Assembly: GCF_022581195.2 (NCBI RefSeq)
Contig: NC_061462.1
Coordinates: forward strand, 11,842,001 to 11,906,000
Reading direction: 5' to 3'
Length of the DNA: 64,000 nucleotides
Origin: Helicoverpa zea
Lineage: Eukaryota; Arthropoda; Insecta; Lepidoptera; Noctuidae
Shown here in pieces: positions 11,659 to 22,605 of this stretch (position 1 is the first letter of the stretch; every line of letters starts with the position of its first letter). The notes under the pieces are model-generated. The model had not been told where the DNA came from and did no database searches. It was given only the letters and a program-made list of their open reading frames with translations. The position numbers were made by a program, and so were the translations under genes.

Positions 11659-12218
11659 TTTACCTTCATAAATACTTACATAAATCAAATGATACCTACC
11701 TAATTACAACATTCGTTTAAAAAAAAACCGGCCAAGTGCGAGTCGGAATCGCGCACCGAGGGTTCCGTACAAATGCTGTATAGATAAAAAGTGAGTTTCG
11801 CGCCAACCGTTCAGTTTAGAACAATCATAGTTATGGTAATTTCGTGAGAGTCAAAATAGTTAATATTTTTTATTTTATAATATAACTAAAATAGTAGGCC
11901 AGTACCTTGTAAAAGTTATTTTATTGAAGTTGTACAACATTTTATAGTCATCATTCAGAAATCTGATTGAAAATAACTAATTATGTCTTAAAGGTCATGG
12001 GGCATATCTGACCCGCTTTGTAAAAAGTGGCGGACATGAATCAAAGTAGTTTTAAATCGTGGAGAATGGTATGACGTTTCTTTGAATATAAATATTTTAT
12101 TAAAATTCCATGGAGACGAATGTCCAGGATCGTTTGAAAAATATAAAAGACAAGCAGTTTCAGAGGATTGTACAGGTTGCAATGCTAGTTTTTATTGTTA
12201 AAGACATTTCATAAAGAA

Positions 12219-13707
12219 GTCAAAGTCAAAGTCAAAGTCAAAGTCAAATCATTTATTTCATTTAGGCCTTTACAAGCACTTATGAACGTCAAAATTATAA
12301 CTAAGTTTGATTCTAGTTGCCCATTCCAAAAGTAGCTTCCTATGGAGAAGAACGGGCAAGAAACTCCATGGTTACTCTTTTTAAAAATAATATGGTATTA
12401 CAGTTTGTATGTATTGATACATACAGTAACAGCATGCGAAGATCATGTAGAATCGCAAAGACAAATGAGGATAAAATGACAATTAAAATGCTACATGGTG
12501 TTCACATTTACAAATTGGTTTATATTTTGGTACAAAGTTACAAACAAATAATCAAAAGATGAATACAATTTTACTTGCTGGTGTAATTTTAATTTGTTAA
12601 TTAATTAGATATTGTCAGTATGTCATATGGAGCAGGACCAGCATGTTTCCAAGCATTTTTATCTTGAATGTTATCTTCTAATTTATAATATGCTTGCTTA
12701 CAAAGTGTGGCTTTTATATGAGTTTTAAACCGCATGTCATTCAGTTCCAGAATGTTGTCTGGTATTTTATTATAACATTTGACACAATTTCCCATGAAAG
12801 ATGTATGTACTTTAGATAATCTAAACTGCGGGATAGCTATTTTATTTTTATTTCTAGTGTTATAATTATGTCTATCACATATTTTATCAAAGAAATGTAG
12901 GTTTTTCCTAACATACATGATATTTTCATAAATAAATTGGCAAGGTACGGTCATGATATTAATTTTTTTAAACAGTTTCCTAAGAGATTCACGTCCACGT
13001 AAGTTGTACATAGCTCTGACAGCTCGCTTTTGTAAGATAAATATGCATTCAATGTCAGCAGCTCGTACCCACAGCAGAATGCCGTACGACATGATGCTGT
13101 GGAAGTAACTAAAATATACTAGTCTAGCTGTTTCTACGTCCGCTAGCTGCCTTACCTTTCTAATAGCATAAGCGGCCGAGCTAAGACGACCCGCAAAAGA
13201 TGTAATGTGGGGTCCCCACTGTAGTTTTTTGTCAAGAGTGATTCCCAGGAAAACTGTTTGATTTATAAATTCTAGTTTTTCACTATTAAGTATAATGTCA
13301 CATTCACTACTTTTTACATTTGGCAATGAAAAACGAATGCATTATGTTTTTTTTCATTAAGAGCCAAGTTATTTGCGTTGAACCAATTTTGAACCTGGAG
13401 AATGGAATTGTTTACGTCGTCTAAGGTACGTCTACGTCGATCAATATTAAAAATAAGAGAAGTGTCATCGGCAAACAACACCATTTTAGGTTGATTATCA
13501 AATAAATAGGGCAAATCATTTATGTAAACTAAAAAGAGGAACGGACCTAATATAGAACCTTGCGGTACGCCCATTGCCATCACTGAACCTCTTGAATTTA
13601 CGCCGTTGACTTGAACTTTAAGTTGCCGACCATTTAGATATGATTTTAACAGCTGGAGAGAAGTATCTTTTATTCCGTAATACTCTAGCTTTCGCAAGGA
13701 AGGAAGG
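12219..13707 (-). mobile_element. 5'-truncated Jockey-type LINE
   Basis: On the minus strand it holds the C-terminal part of a Jockey reverse transcriptase, a 3' untranslated region of about 380 bp with AATAAA, and a tail of five TTTGAC units (plus strand 12219-12248). The plus-strand left flank TTTCATAAAGAAG and right flank TTTCGAAGGAAG may be an imperfect target-site duplication. Copy A shows the matching empty site near 9238-9254. Endonuclease and ORF1 are absent, so the copy is dead on arrival. Confidence 0.85.
12601..13697 (-). pseudogene. Jockey reverse transcriptase, C-terminal part, frameshifted
   Basis: Two overlapping frames (13697-13314 and 13326-12601) make one broken protein. 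The first carries reverse transcriptase motifs B (GVPQGSILGP) and C (FADDTSL, with the catalytic Asp pair) and then NLALNEKKHNAF; the second starts PNVKSSE and gives the thumb and C-terminal region, including FLGITLDKKLQWGPHI, LVYFSYFHSIMSYGILLW and the Jockey-like RHNYNTRNKN. They overlap by a few codons at 13314-13326, where a single-base loss within CATTGCC would explain the shift (inference). The fingers domain and everything upstream are missing. The apparent first residue comes from a TTG, so it is not a real start. Confidence 0.9.
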
Positions 13708-15805
13708 TTTCGAAGGAAGGTGCCAATCCGGATGACCAGGATCTGATGAGGATCTGGAAACCCTGAGAAATCGAGGGCAACTCTTGAATATTGTAGGCAC
13801 GCATCGAGTCATAACCAGACATGTGAGTGTATTTTTGAGGGTACTGGTAAACAGTGAAGGTTTGGAGCTGATTTGATTATGGAGACTACAGAGAGTCAAG
13901 GGAACTCCCGAACGGTATGTTGCAACTACCACGTGTTTGGGCTTATTTTATTCGTATTGGCGAAGACTTTCCACAAAGATAGGTTTGACTGCCATTGTGG
14001 GATGGACAGCTAAGATCAGATATAGTTATGGGAACTCCTTTACAATTTACAACGTAACCTTGTGTTGGAGCTTATTTTATTTTAGGTGATGAGAATTCAC
14101 TACTAACTTGGGTTAAAGCAGCCATTGCAGGAATGGGATCTTTTATTTTTGAGGGATTAATCACCTAAAGAGCCCCAGTTTCAGGTTTTTTTCGAAACCG
14201 CCTGACGACTTGTAGCTGTCGAATTGTAACAACGACTTCTAGAGAGTAGGATTCGGGGCTGCTGGCTTTACGTTTCTAGAGCCTTGACAAAAGTGTAATT
14301 CTGTCCCTTTCTTTGTTTTATAAAGTCGGCATTATTTTATTTTGTAGCATTTTACAAACAAATCAACATATAAAAAACAACTTCAAACATATAAAAAAGC
14401 AACAAGAAAACAAAAGCAAGAAAGAAATTAAAAAGATGTTAGGTGCATCGGTCTAGAAGTCGAAACAAACACACAAAATAGTTTTCTTATTTTCACAGTT
14501 ATAAACAGTTTTCTTGTTGTTTTAGAAGTTGTGTTTTTTTTTTTGTAAAAAGTTTTTATTTTTAACTTTTGTGAAAAGTTCTCGTCAATACGAATAATAT
14601 AAGCCCAAACACGACGTAACTAAAACATACCAAGTTCTCTCTACTTTCTCACGTCTCCATCATCAGATAAGCTCTAAACCTTCACTGTTTGATAGTATCA
14701 CCAGACATACATCTGAGAATCAAGTTTTAATCCTATGCATGCCTACAATTTCTGATAGTTGCCCTCGATTTCTCAGGATTTCCATCATCAGATCCTGACC
14801 TGATGACAATGGAAATAAACGGCGAGTATACTCTTTCGCTACAAAGAAATGATTTCTCAAATCCGTCAAACTTGGTCGTTTAAATTGCCCATTGAAATGA
14901 GGAAAATATTTGATGTTTACACCTGATTTTCTCTAGATTCCCATGGTTCACATTGATGCGACTAATGCCATAGTAAATCAGAGCCTTTATCATTATACTG
15001 TGCTATAGTTCGTTCGTATCCGCCGTGGGTATGGTTTTCATACTAAGGTGCCCAATTATATTTAAGAAGTGTTTGATATGAATTTCACTTTTTATTCAAA
15101 ACTGTAATATCTCTACGCGTTCATGTGATAAAGGGTAGGTAGTAAGTTTATAATTATTAAAAAAATATTTTATGTCATGTAAGCAAAAATAATATTTTAA
15201 TATTTTATGTAACTTCAAAATCATTTTCGCAATTTTTCCTTTATCTCTATATAACGTTGCTTCGTGCCGAATTTTAAGATTCTGAGTTCACGGGAAGTAC
15301 CTTGTAGGTTTTGATTCCCTAGCGTGTGACGGAAATTCGTCTAAGGTGTCGGTAAAACTGTTGTATCTTTTGATCGCGTTAATTTAGAAGTTTGATTTTT
15401 TCATTGCTTAAAGGGACAATAGACCTAGGTATTTGGTATAAATTTCAATTTGGTACCTTTATTCGTTCGTGAGACATAAGGTAGTAAGTTTCATTTTATT
15501 AAAATATTTTTATTATATTATATAACAAAAAAAATGTGATTTTCGCAATTTTTCCTATATTTGCATTATATAACAATGCTTCATGCCAAATTTCAAGATT
15601 CTGAGTTTACGGGAAGTACCCTGTAGGTTTTGATTCCTTTGCGAGTGTCGAGAATTTGTTGAAAATATCGACATAATCGGTTGTATCTTTTGATTGGCTT
15701 GGCTTAGAAGCTTGATATTTTCACAGCCTAAAGGGACAATAGACCCGAGTATTTCATGTGAATTTCAGCTTGATACGTCCACGCGTTCTTAAGATAAAGG
15801 GTCTT

Positions 15806-15856
<51 letters not shown>

Positions 15857-15857
15857 G
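15806..15857 (+). repeat. (GACA)n microsatellite in copy B
   Basis: Twelve or more GACA units, longer than the tract in copy A. Confidence 0.9.
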
Positions 15858-15942
15858 GACAACAAAGTGATCCTATAAGGGTTCCGTTTTTTCCTTTCGA
15901 GGTACGGAACCCTAAAAAACACGTATCTAAAGTAATGAAATA

Positions 15943-16066
15943 GAGCGGTCCCCCGACACGACAAAATTTAGTTTACGTAGTGTTAAAAGTTATTTTTTGC
16001 TTTTTATAGGGTTTGGCGTGTTTAACCTTTTGTCATAATTATTGCGTACTTTTTTTGGGTCGGGGG
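15943..16066 (-). repeat. Short inverted-terminal repeat, right copy
   Basis: Near-identical reverse complement of 11536-11658, beginning AGCGGTCCCCCGAC and ending GTCGGGGG. Confidence 0.75.
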
Positions 16067-17395
16067 TTTTTTCAAACTCATTCGTTCTATATCTGCTGAA
16101 AATTGGTTTCAAGTTAAAGCCTAACGCTAACGTTCTGCAAATCTTGTGAAATATTTATCCGTTAAATAAAATAGTTATTTGTTATAACTTTTGCTAGGTT
16201 TTTAGCGGTTTCTACAAATACCATTCGATGTAAATTAAGCAATGCATGTTTTTTGGTATCGAGGTTCCATATACATATTGTGATGAATGTGGATACGATT
16301 TATTTTTAATCGTTAACAGTTTGTCATTTTTGATAGAGCCACGTATTGTTTTTGCCTATTGTTTTGTTGGGCAATTTATAAACGTTTTTGTTTACATTAT
16401 TTAATTTTGGTGGTTTATGTCAGATTCAGAAAGTGGCAAGATATTTTCTATTGTAAAAAAATCGAATCATTCAAAAATAACTTAGGTTACATTATATTGT
16501 AAAGCCCAGATGTTTCTTTCTTAAAGATTATATACTATGGCAATATTTATCTTAATTTAATTAAATATCCTTTGAAGCAACCTTTACACACCAAAATTGA
16601 TTACTTACCTAAGCATCAAAATATTCACACCGGAAGATAATAAAAAGTCCATCCTTTTTATCAATTCGCAATAATAAATCATGTTTTTTTTTTAATCTAG
16701 GGCCTATCAACGATTAAGCGAAAACAATGACCAAACTTTTTCACTCATACTCTTTCGCTCTGCGGGATATTGCGCTGACAACTTTATGATGTCACCCGAA
16801 AACACCTACGTGAACCTTATTGGCTTGCAATAAGGGTCAGTTTTGAAATTCGTGACCGTAAATGGTTTCGGGTTGTCTATGTGTCCTGTCAATAAAACTT
16901 TTGGCGGCAAAACTGTCTTTTGTGTAAATACAATAGTGAATATTTCTCCTATTGTGGTTTGAGCGAATTAATTCCTTTTGTAAAGGATTTCTGTGTGAAA
17001 AAGGCTGATTTTAAACGCTTTTATTGTAACAAAAGTTTATAATTAGCAATGTGTGTTTGATAAATTCTGTGGGATTTTGATAAAGGCTATTTTTAATCTG
17101 TTATTATTCTCAAAATCTGATAAAAAAGTTTGTAGCATAAAAAAGTATATCTGCCTGTCTCTCGTGAATTCATGCCAAAATTACTGAATCGATTTAAATG
17201 AAGCTAGTACCTAAACAAAATCAGAGCGTGAAAAAGAACATACTCTTCTCTATACCCGGTTGTTCTCACAGGACGCAGTTGAACCTAGAATAGACAGGAA
17301 CTGCCCTAAAATACATCGTAGGTATTTACTTAATTATAAAGAAAATGTAAAATGGTTTCATGTAGGTCCATTGCTAAAGAATTTAAGAATTTCTA
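16067..17395. other. Unassigned AT-rich sequence
   Basis: No exon or repeat copy was recognised, apart from short low-complexity runs. Confidence 0.4.
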
Positions 17396-17396
17396 C

Positions 17397-17967
17397 CATT
17401 TTTTAGGGTTCCGTAGCCAAAATGGCAAAAACGGAACCCTTATAGTTTCGTCATGTCCGTCTGTCCGTCTGTCCGTCTGTCCGTCTGTCACAGCCGATTT
17501 ACTCGGAAACTATAAGTACTACAGTGATGAAATTTGATGGGAATATGTGTTGTATGAACCGCTACAAAAATATGACACTAAATAGTAAAAAAAAGAATTG
17601 GGGGTGGGGCCCCCCATACATGTAACTGAGGGATGAAATTTTTTTTTTCGATGTACATACCCGTGTGGGGTATCAATGGAAAGGTCTTTTAAAATGATAT
17701 AAAGTTTTCTAAAAAACATTTTTCTTAAAGTGAACGGTTTTTGAGATATCAGCTCTCAAAGTCGTAAAAAGTATGTCCCCCCCCCCTCTATTTTTATAAC
17801 TACGGGGTATAAAATTCTAAAAAAAATAGAGGTGATGCATGCTAATTAACTCTTTCAACGATTTTTGGTTTGATCAAAGTATCTCTTATAGTTTTTGAGA
17901 TAGGTTGATTTAACTGTAATTTACGGAACCCTTCGTGCACGAGTCCGACTCGCACTTGGCCGGTTTT
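17397..17967 (-). mobile_element. Short CCGGCCAAGTGCGAGTCGG-family repeat, copy C
   Basis: On the minus strand it runs from AAACCGGCCAAGTGCGAGTC to GGCTACGGAACCCTAAAA, about 560 bp, with a GACGGACA tract. It is nearly identical to copy D at 50427-50988: a 66-codon frame inside is the same in both. The shared termini relate it to A and B, but the interior differs. There is no coding function. Confidence 0.8.
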
Positions 17968-18857
17968 TTATTATTATATCGAATATAATTCTCCAATTTT
18001 CCCATCACCTGTTCCCCTCTGAGAATATTCAATAGATCTTCAAATATTTGTAGTTTTGTTAACAAAACACTCCAGTGTCAAGTGGTACTGTTCAGTTTGG
18101 CTACCGTCCTGCCCGAGTTTTTTTTGCGTTCTTCGCACTATGGCACCCTTGAAAAGTTTTTTGACACATCAAGGAGGTATTTTTTTAATTTTTGAATATT
18201 TTGATTAATTAAATGAGAGGTTATTTTGAAGAACTCGATTTTAATAACACCGCTTTTTTAAACATGTCTAATTTTAATACTTATGAATGCTTAAATAATT
18301 GTTCACATGTTATTTTTTTACTTACTTACATATTAATAATCAGTCTAAAAACACCCACATACAGCATTTCAGAATTGTTTTTCTCACATATTTTTTTCTC
18401 TACACTCCTAAGTACTTTTATAGTCTTCTGATACATTCAATCATATTTGCAAAATAAACCCAGCACACTTCTCGAACTTCTAATTCACAAACTACGGAAT
18501 GACAAAGGCACCCTACACCTGCTTCATTATATTTAAACCTAGGACCACACTTCATCCCACACACTTCGTCTCTATCCACCTGATGAAACCTGTCAGATAC
18601 AAATTAATTCATCAGCCATCACTATTAAGCTTACACTTTTTAGCACATTTCACATAGCAAGTCATGGTCCCTGGGTGGGTTTTTTACCATAAAACACCAT
18701 AGAGGTTTTTATACCACTACAAAATACGCAAGTCAGTGTCGGCAATGGTAAAGACGCTTCCTTCCTATGGTTTTTTTAGGATTCTATAGTGAAATTGTAT
18801 CAATCAAGGAGTCGGATTCTGTGTGTAGATAGAGTAATTGGAAAAAATAAGTTTGAA
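17968..18857. other. Unassigned AT-rich sequence
   Basis: Only a hydrophobic, AT-driven open frame (18213-18431) is present; nothing supports it as a gene. Confidence 0.4.
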
Positions 18858-21756
18858 TTTTTTTTTTTTTTTTTTTTTTTTCTAAATGTCATTATTTCTT
18901 GTTTATTTTATTGTTGGGTTCAGTTTATGTACATATTTACATGACGTAAAAAAAAGCCTTATTTATACATATATACAACTAAAAAATGGCATCAAAAAAC
19001 TCCTCATCGCTGCCCACCGGGAGTGTACCCAAGAGGCTGGCAGCATTGCCACGTTGGATGGCAATGCTTAATTTTTGACCAAAATAAAAACCAGCCTTTG
19101 GGTCACTTGAAGTGTCAGCAAGTCGCTTTGCCAGATCTTTAAAAAGCAGATGAGCACTTGGACCCCACGGCCCGAGGGTTTCAACCCCAAACGGCTCAAA
19201 GGTATAGTTACCAACCAGGGTGCTATATTTGCGCCGTTTGAGGTTCTCTGCAGCCGCAGCAGCGGAACCAGCACATCGCGCCGAGCTAGGAAGGTGAGAT
19301 GGTGCAAGAGTATCGACACAAGTCGCGTCCCATACTAAAGACCTACCCATCTTCCACGGGAACAACGACATACCGTCTGGTCTCTTGCCATCGTCGCGTG
19401 CCAGACCACTGGGTTCTAATATGGCTGGAACGCCTACGGCAACAAGAGCGCGACGGATTATGTCATTGATATTCGCATGCCGTGCAAATCGTCCCGCGCT
19501 GCGGCTGCACGACAAGCCGTGGTGTCCAAGGCTGCTGACAGCTTCGCCACAGTGGCAGCGGTGAGGAGAGCAGCACGGAGCACCCAAACGCAAGCAAACA
19601 GCAAGCCGGAAAGTGGTGTCGTCAAACAATGTGCCTATGTTTGACGACGGAAGTGCCAGAAGCCATAGACCCGACTCCCATTCGCCCACAGCCAGAAGGC
19701 GCGCTCGCTCTGCAGAAGAAATTGACGTATTTAGCAGATTATTCCGTATAACTCTGCAGAGCGGCTCATCCCACTGTCTCTGGGAGGACGGGTTGACGGG
19801 TGGATCAGTATTCGGGCAGGTGATTTTCCAAGCCTCTACAGCCTCAGTCAGACATGGTACCTCGCAATTGGCCAGTGTGATAGGAAGAATTTTCCTGGTC
19901 AATTGCTCAGTACCATGGACGGAGGATATAAAGGCCGGTAGGCTAATACTTGAAATTTTGCGGACGCCAAGCCCTCCCATGCGAACGGGAAGAGTAGCCT
20001 GAATCCAGGCTCGGTCGTCCAAGGCCACATTTAAAATTGATGTTAATGTGTGTCTAATAATTTTGTCAAGTTGTTCCAAAAGGTTTGTGTGCTTCCATAG
20101 AGTGGAAGCGCGCAAATAGTATGTTAATTTTGGGCCAAAACAACAATATCTAATGATTGTGATGGCTGAGTGCATGTTAATTTGGAGCAGCCTTTCCGAA
20201 ATATGATTGAAATTTTGTATTTTGTCCTGAATAAAATTCGAAAATGAATTTTCATATATTGGGGAACCAAGGAGACAAAGAGAGTCCTTATCAATTAATT
20301 TAATATCCGGGGCTATTGCATTGAATTTTGAAAGTGTGTCTTGTCTGTCAGTATTGTCCGGTACAAAAAGTTCGCATTTGGAGTAATTTAAATTTAGACC
20401 TATTTCTTGAAATTTGTTTTGGAGAAAAGAAAAATCACCAAGTACTGTATCTACTTTGCCCCCCAAGGTTCCGTCATCAAGATACCAAACGTTAAATTCC
20501 GAATTTAGCTGCCGAATTATAGGGTTTATGGCTAAACTGAAAATCACAGGCCCGAGTGGGTCACCCTGCTGACAGCCAACAGAAGATTCCAGAAGGTTGT
20601 CCTGATATAGTAATTTAGATGGATGTCTGTAGCATTGCCAAATAAAACTGTAAATTTGGGGTAACTCTTTTTTCGTTTCTGCCAGCAAGGTGTCCCTATT
20701 GACTGAATTAAAGGCATTCTTTATGTCAACCTTCATAATGACCTCTCCTTTGCCACAATTTAAATAGGTCGATAACGCGTGCACGGCAGCCTCGCAGCCC
20801 CCTCTTGAGCCGTAACCCAGCTGAAGGGGCTGAAATTTTTCCGAAACACCCTCACTACAAAATTTACAGCAAATCTTGGCTACCGTGCGACGGTAAGTAG
20901 TCCCTACGGCAATTGGACGAATGCCACCATCCCTCTTGCGTAGGGCGCAGAGGTTCGCTCCATACAAGACGTCGATGACGGCCTCGTCCACCTTGCCGGC
21001 GAGCATAAGGTTGACCAGGGCTGTAAGCTCCTTCAAGAGTGACTCACCAGCTTCCCCGGCGCTTGGGCAGGTAAGGTCCTTAAGGTGTTGCGGACTCAAG
21101 CCGTCGAGGCCGCCTGCGGAACCGCTCCTGAAGGAGCCTATAGCCGTGCTCAATTGTCGACCTGTAATAATGAGGGTATGGGTGTCCGGATCAGGGGGGT
21201 CAGGAAAAGAAAGGTCATCGGATGGGGCAGGGTGTTTGCTCTCCAGAGCGGAAAGTGTTTCTGGAGAACAAGGTGCCACCACATCACTGCTGAAAAGAAT
21301 CCTCGCTGCACCACTTATGTCACCTTCACTTAACTTGGATTCTACCAGGTGGGGGATGCTCCTCGAATAGGTAGAGCCTGTTGTCGGTGATTTAGTGTCG
21401 AAATCTCTGGCCGAAACATTACAATTATCTTTAATTTGGGTCGTTAAAGACTTTTTGGATGCCAAATTTTTTTGGATATGTAAGATTCTATAAGGGAAGG
21501 TGAGTAAGTTCTCCCAAGCACGTTGCGAGTTCTCCCGTGCAGCCAGGCGGACACAACCTGCCAGATGTTGAGCTACTAAAGTCCTGGCGCCTCGGGGAAC
21601 CCGCTTTAGGATTGGAATTGTGTTTTTTAATTTGGAAAGTCTTTTCCAAAACGGTTCCAAAGGTGTGTCGGTGTCTGGGTTTGTCGGGGTTAGTGTGGGA
21701 GGAACTGCACTTTGGGATTTATGTGTCTTCCCAATGTGCACGTTCAAACCCCGCTA
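18858..21756 (-). mobile_element. Non-LTR retrotransposon with restriction-like endonuclease
   Basis: The 3' end is a run of 24 T on the plus strand (18858-18881), that is, a poly(A) tail on the minus strand. About 100 bp of 3' untranslated region precede the stop codon. The long open frame covers 18979-21747. The 5' border is not clear: an in-frame TAG lies at 21754-21756 and no exact target-site duplication of the flank GTTTGAA was found beyond it. The copy is therefore either 5'-truncated or frameshifted in its N-terminal zinc finger. Confidence 0.85.
18979..21747 (-). CDS. Reverse transcriptase / restriction-like endonuclease polyprotein, N-terminus missing
   Basis: A 922-codon unbroken frame. 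Residues 3-9 (VHIGKTH) look like the histidine end of an N-terminal CCHH zinc finger whose cysteines are cut off. Reverse transcriptase motifs follow: SAGGLDGLSPQHL (210-222), GGIRPIAVG (274-282), VDIKNAFNSVN (340-350, catalytic Asp 341), GCQQGDPLGP (391-400) and YLDDGTLGG (422-430, Asp 424 and 425). Near the C-terminus come a CCHC-like knuckle (CHCGEAVSSLGHHGLSC, 731-747) and a PD...D endonuclease signature (RPDG 789-792, VWD 805-807). Together these identify an RLE-type LINE as in the R2/R4/NeSL group, which nicks target DNA and primes cDNA from the nick. The exact clade is not assigned. The first residue is a TTG codon and no ATG occurs before about codon 248, so translation from this copy is doubtful although all catalytic motifs are intact. 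Confidence 0.9.
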   Translation of the reverse strand: MNVHIGKTHKSQSAVPPTLTPTNPDTDTPLEPFWKRLSKLKNTIPILKRVPRGARTLVAQHLAGCVRLAARENSQRAWENLLTFPYRILHIQKNLASKKSLTTQIKDNCNVSARDFDTKSPTTGSTYSRSIPHLVESKLSEGDISGAARILFSSDVVAPCSPETLSALESKHPAPSDDLSFPDPPDPDTHTLIITGRQLSTAIGSFRSGSAGGLDGLSPQHLKDLTCPSAGEAGESLLKELTALVNLMLAGKVDEAVIDVLYGANLCALRKRDGGIRPIAVGTTYRRTVAKICCKFCSEGVSEKFQPLQLGYGSRGGCEAAVHALSTYLNCGKGEVIMKVDIKNAFNSVNRDTLLAETKKELPQIYSFIWQCYRHPSKLLYQDNLLESSVGCQQGDPLGPVIFSLAINPIIRQLNSEFNVWYLDDGTLGGKVDTVLGDFSFLQNKFQEIGLNLNYSKCELFVPDNTDRQDTLSKFNAIAPDIKLIDKDSLCLLGSPIYENSFSNFIQDKIQNFNHISERLLQINMHSAITIIRYCCFGPKLTYYLRASTLWKHTNLLEQLDKIIRHTLTSILNVALDDRAWIQATLPVRMGGLGVRKISSISLPAFISSVHGTEQLTRKILPITLANCEVPCLTEAVEAWKITCPNTDPPVNPSSQRQWDEPLCRVIRNNLLNTSISSAERARLLAVGEWESGLWLLALPSSNIGTLFDDTTFRLAVCLRLGAPCCSPHRCHCGEAVSSLGHHGLSCSRSAGRFARHANINDIIRRALVAVGVPAILEPSGLARDDGKRPDGMSLFPWKMGRSLVWDATCVDTLAPSHLPSSARCAGSAAAAAENLKRRKYSTLVGNYTFEPFGVETLGPWGPSAHLLFKDLAKRLADTSSDPKAGFYFGQKLSIAIQRGNAASLLGTLPVGSDEEFFDAIF

Positions 21757-22379
21757 TAGTGAAACATAGTGAAAAATATTGCTGAGCGAAGGACTAGAGG
21801 TTCCTTAAGAATAAAAATTATGAAAGCTTTTTTCTAAGTTTTTCTAATCAAATCAAATCAGCCAAGATTTTAGAGTATCCCGTACAGTGTAAAAATGTTC
21901 TCATGATCTTCAACGTCACGACCAAGTGATGAGAGTTTTCTTAAAAAATAGCACCTCTTAACAAAAAAATACTTAACATCATCTGTGACCAATATTTTGC
22001 CCCAAGTTATAACTTAATTTACTTTAATTACTTCTACCAGAAGTGTTCGTAACTTTTTTCATTTTATTGAGTGTGACGAAAAGGGTGGTCAATTTGGCGC
22101 CTAAAAATTGGACATTAACGTTTTTTGGTACCCTTTTTGGCAAGTTATAGCCCTTTATTTTGATTTAGGTTAATATGATTTTTAGTTATTTTGGCGTATT
22201 TCGGGGTGGCCGTTTTTTTGTTGGATAATTACTGCGTGGTCATTTGCGATGGTTTTTAAGCTTTTTTACATTTCGCTAGTGTTAAAAAACTACAGTAGGT
22301 TATAATCACAACTAGCAGACATGCTTTACATCTGAAAATAATAATTTTAAAATATTTCAATAAACGGCATTATTTAAAA
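21757..22379. other. Unassigned AT-rich sequence
   Basis: It may include decayed 5' sequence of the retrotransposon; no motif was recognised. Confidence 0.35.
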
Positions 22380-22566
22380 AGGGGATTTATTTACATAGAT
22401 ATTTACAAATACATATTTACAATAAAAATCAAAAACTATCCTAGTGAAACAAACAACTAAAAAGCGTCAAAAAATTCGTCCCCATCGCTGTCAACTGGGA
22501 GCGTGCCCAAGAGGCTGGCAGCATTACCTCGTTGGATCGCCATGCTGATTCTTTGTCCGAGGTAAA
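22380..22566 (-). mobile_element. 3' fragment of a second RLE retrotransposon
   Basis: On the minus strand, 22566-22457 encodes a C-terminus matching the first element (QRGNAASLLGTLPV-like, then DEFFDAF-like), followed by a different 3' untranslated region. Nucleotide identity to 18979-19090 is clear but far from complete, so it belongs to a related subfamily. It is severely 5'-truncated and in the same orientation as the element 600 bp away. Confidence 0.8.
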
Positions 22567-22605
22567 AAAAAGGTTATGTTCTATTAAAATATAATAATGT
22601 AAACG

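Larger units (their letters stand above)
11725..15919 (+). mobile_element. Composite repeat copy B, interrupted by a Jockey element
   Basis: Homologous to copy A over its whole length, with the same termini, foldback arms (13731-13972 and 14573-14811), internal dimer and GACA tract. Without the Jockey insertion at about 12219-13707 it would be about 2.7 kb. It differs from A by scattered substitutions, small deletions (for example around 11990-12000) and loss of the right half of the central hairpin. The pair may be a duplication or two insertions; the non-homologous 240 bp between them favours separate insertions or a duplication followed by decay. Confidence 0.8.

Noticed and set aside
12219..12248. 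(GTCAAA)5 as a possible independent satellite or CRISPR-like array
   Set aside because: It is the TTTGAC tail of the Jockey element read on the other strand.
15758..15964. Open frames on both strands across a DRQT/SVCL repeat
   Set aside because: They are translations of the (GACA)n microsatellite.
18213..18431. 72-codon frame with a possible membrane segment
   Set aside because: AT-driven composition, no splice or promoter context, no family.
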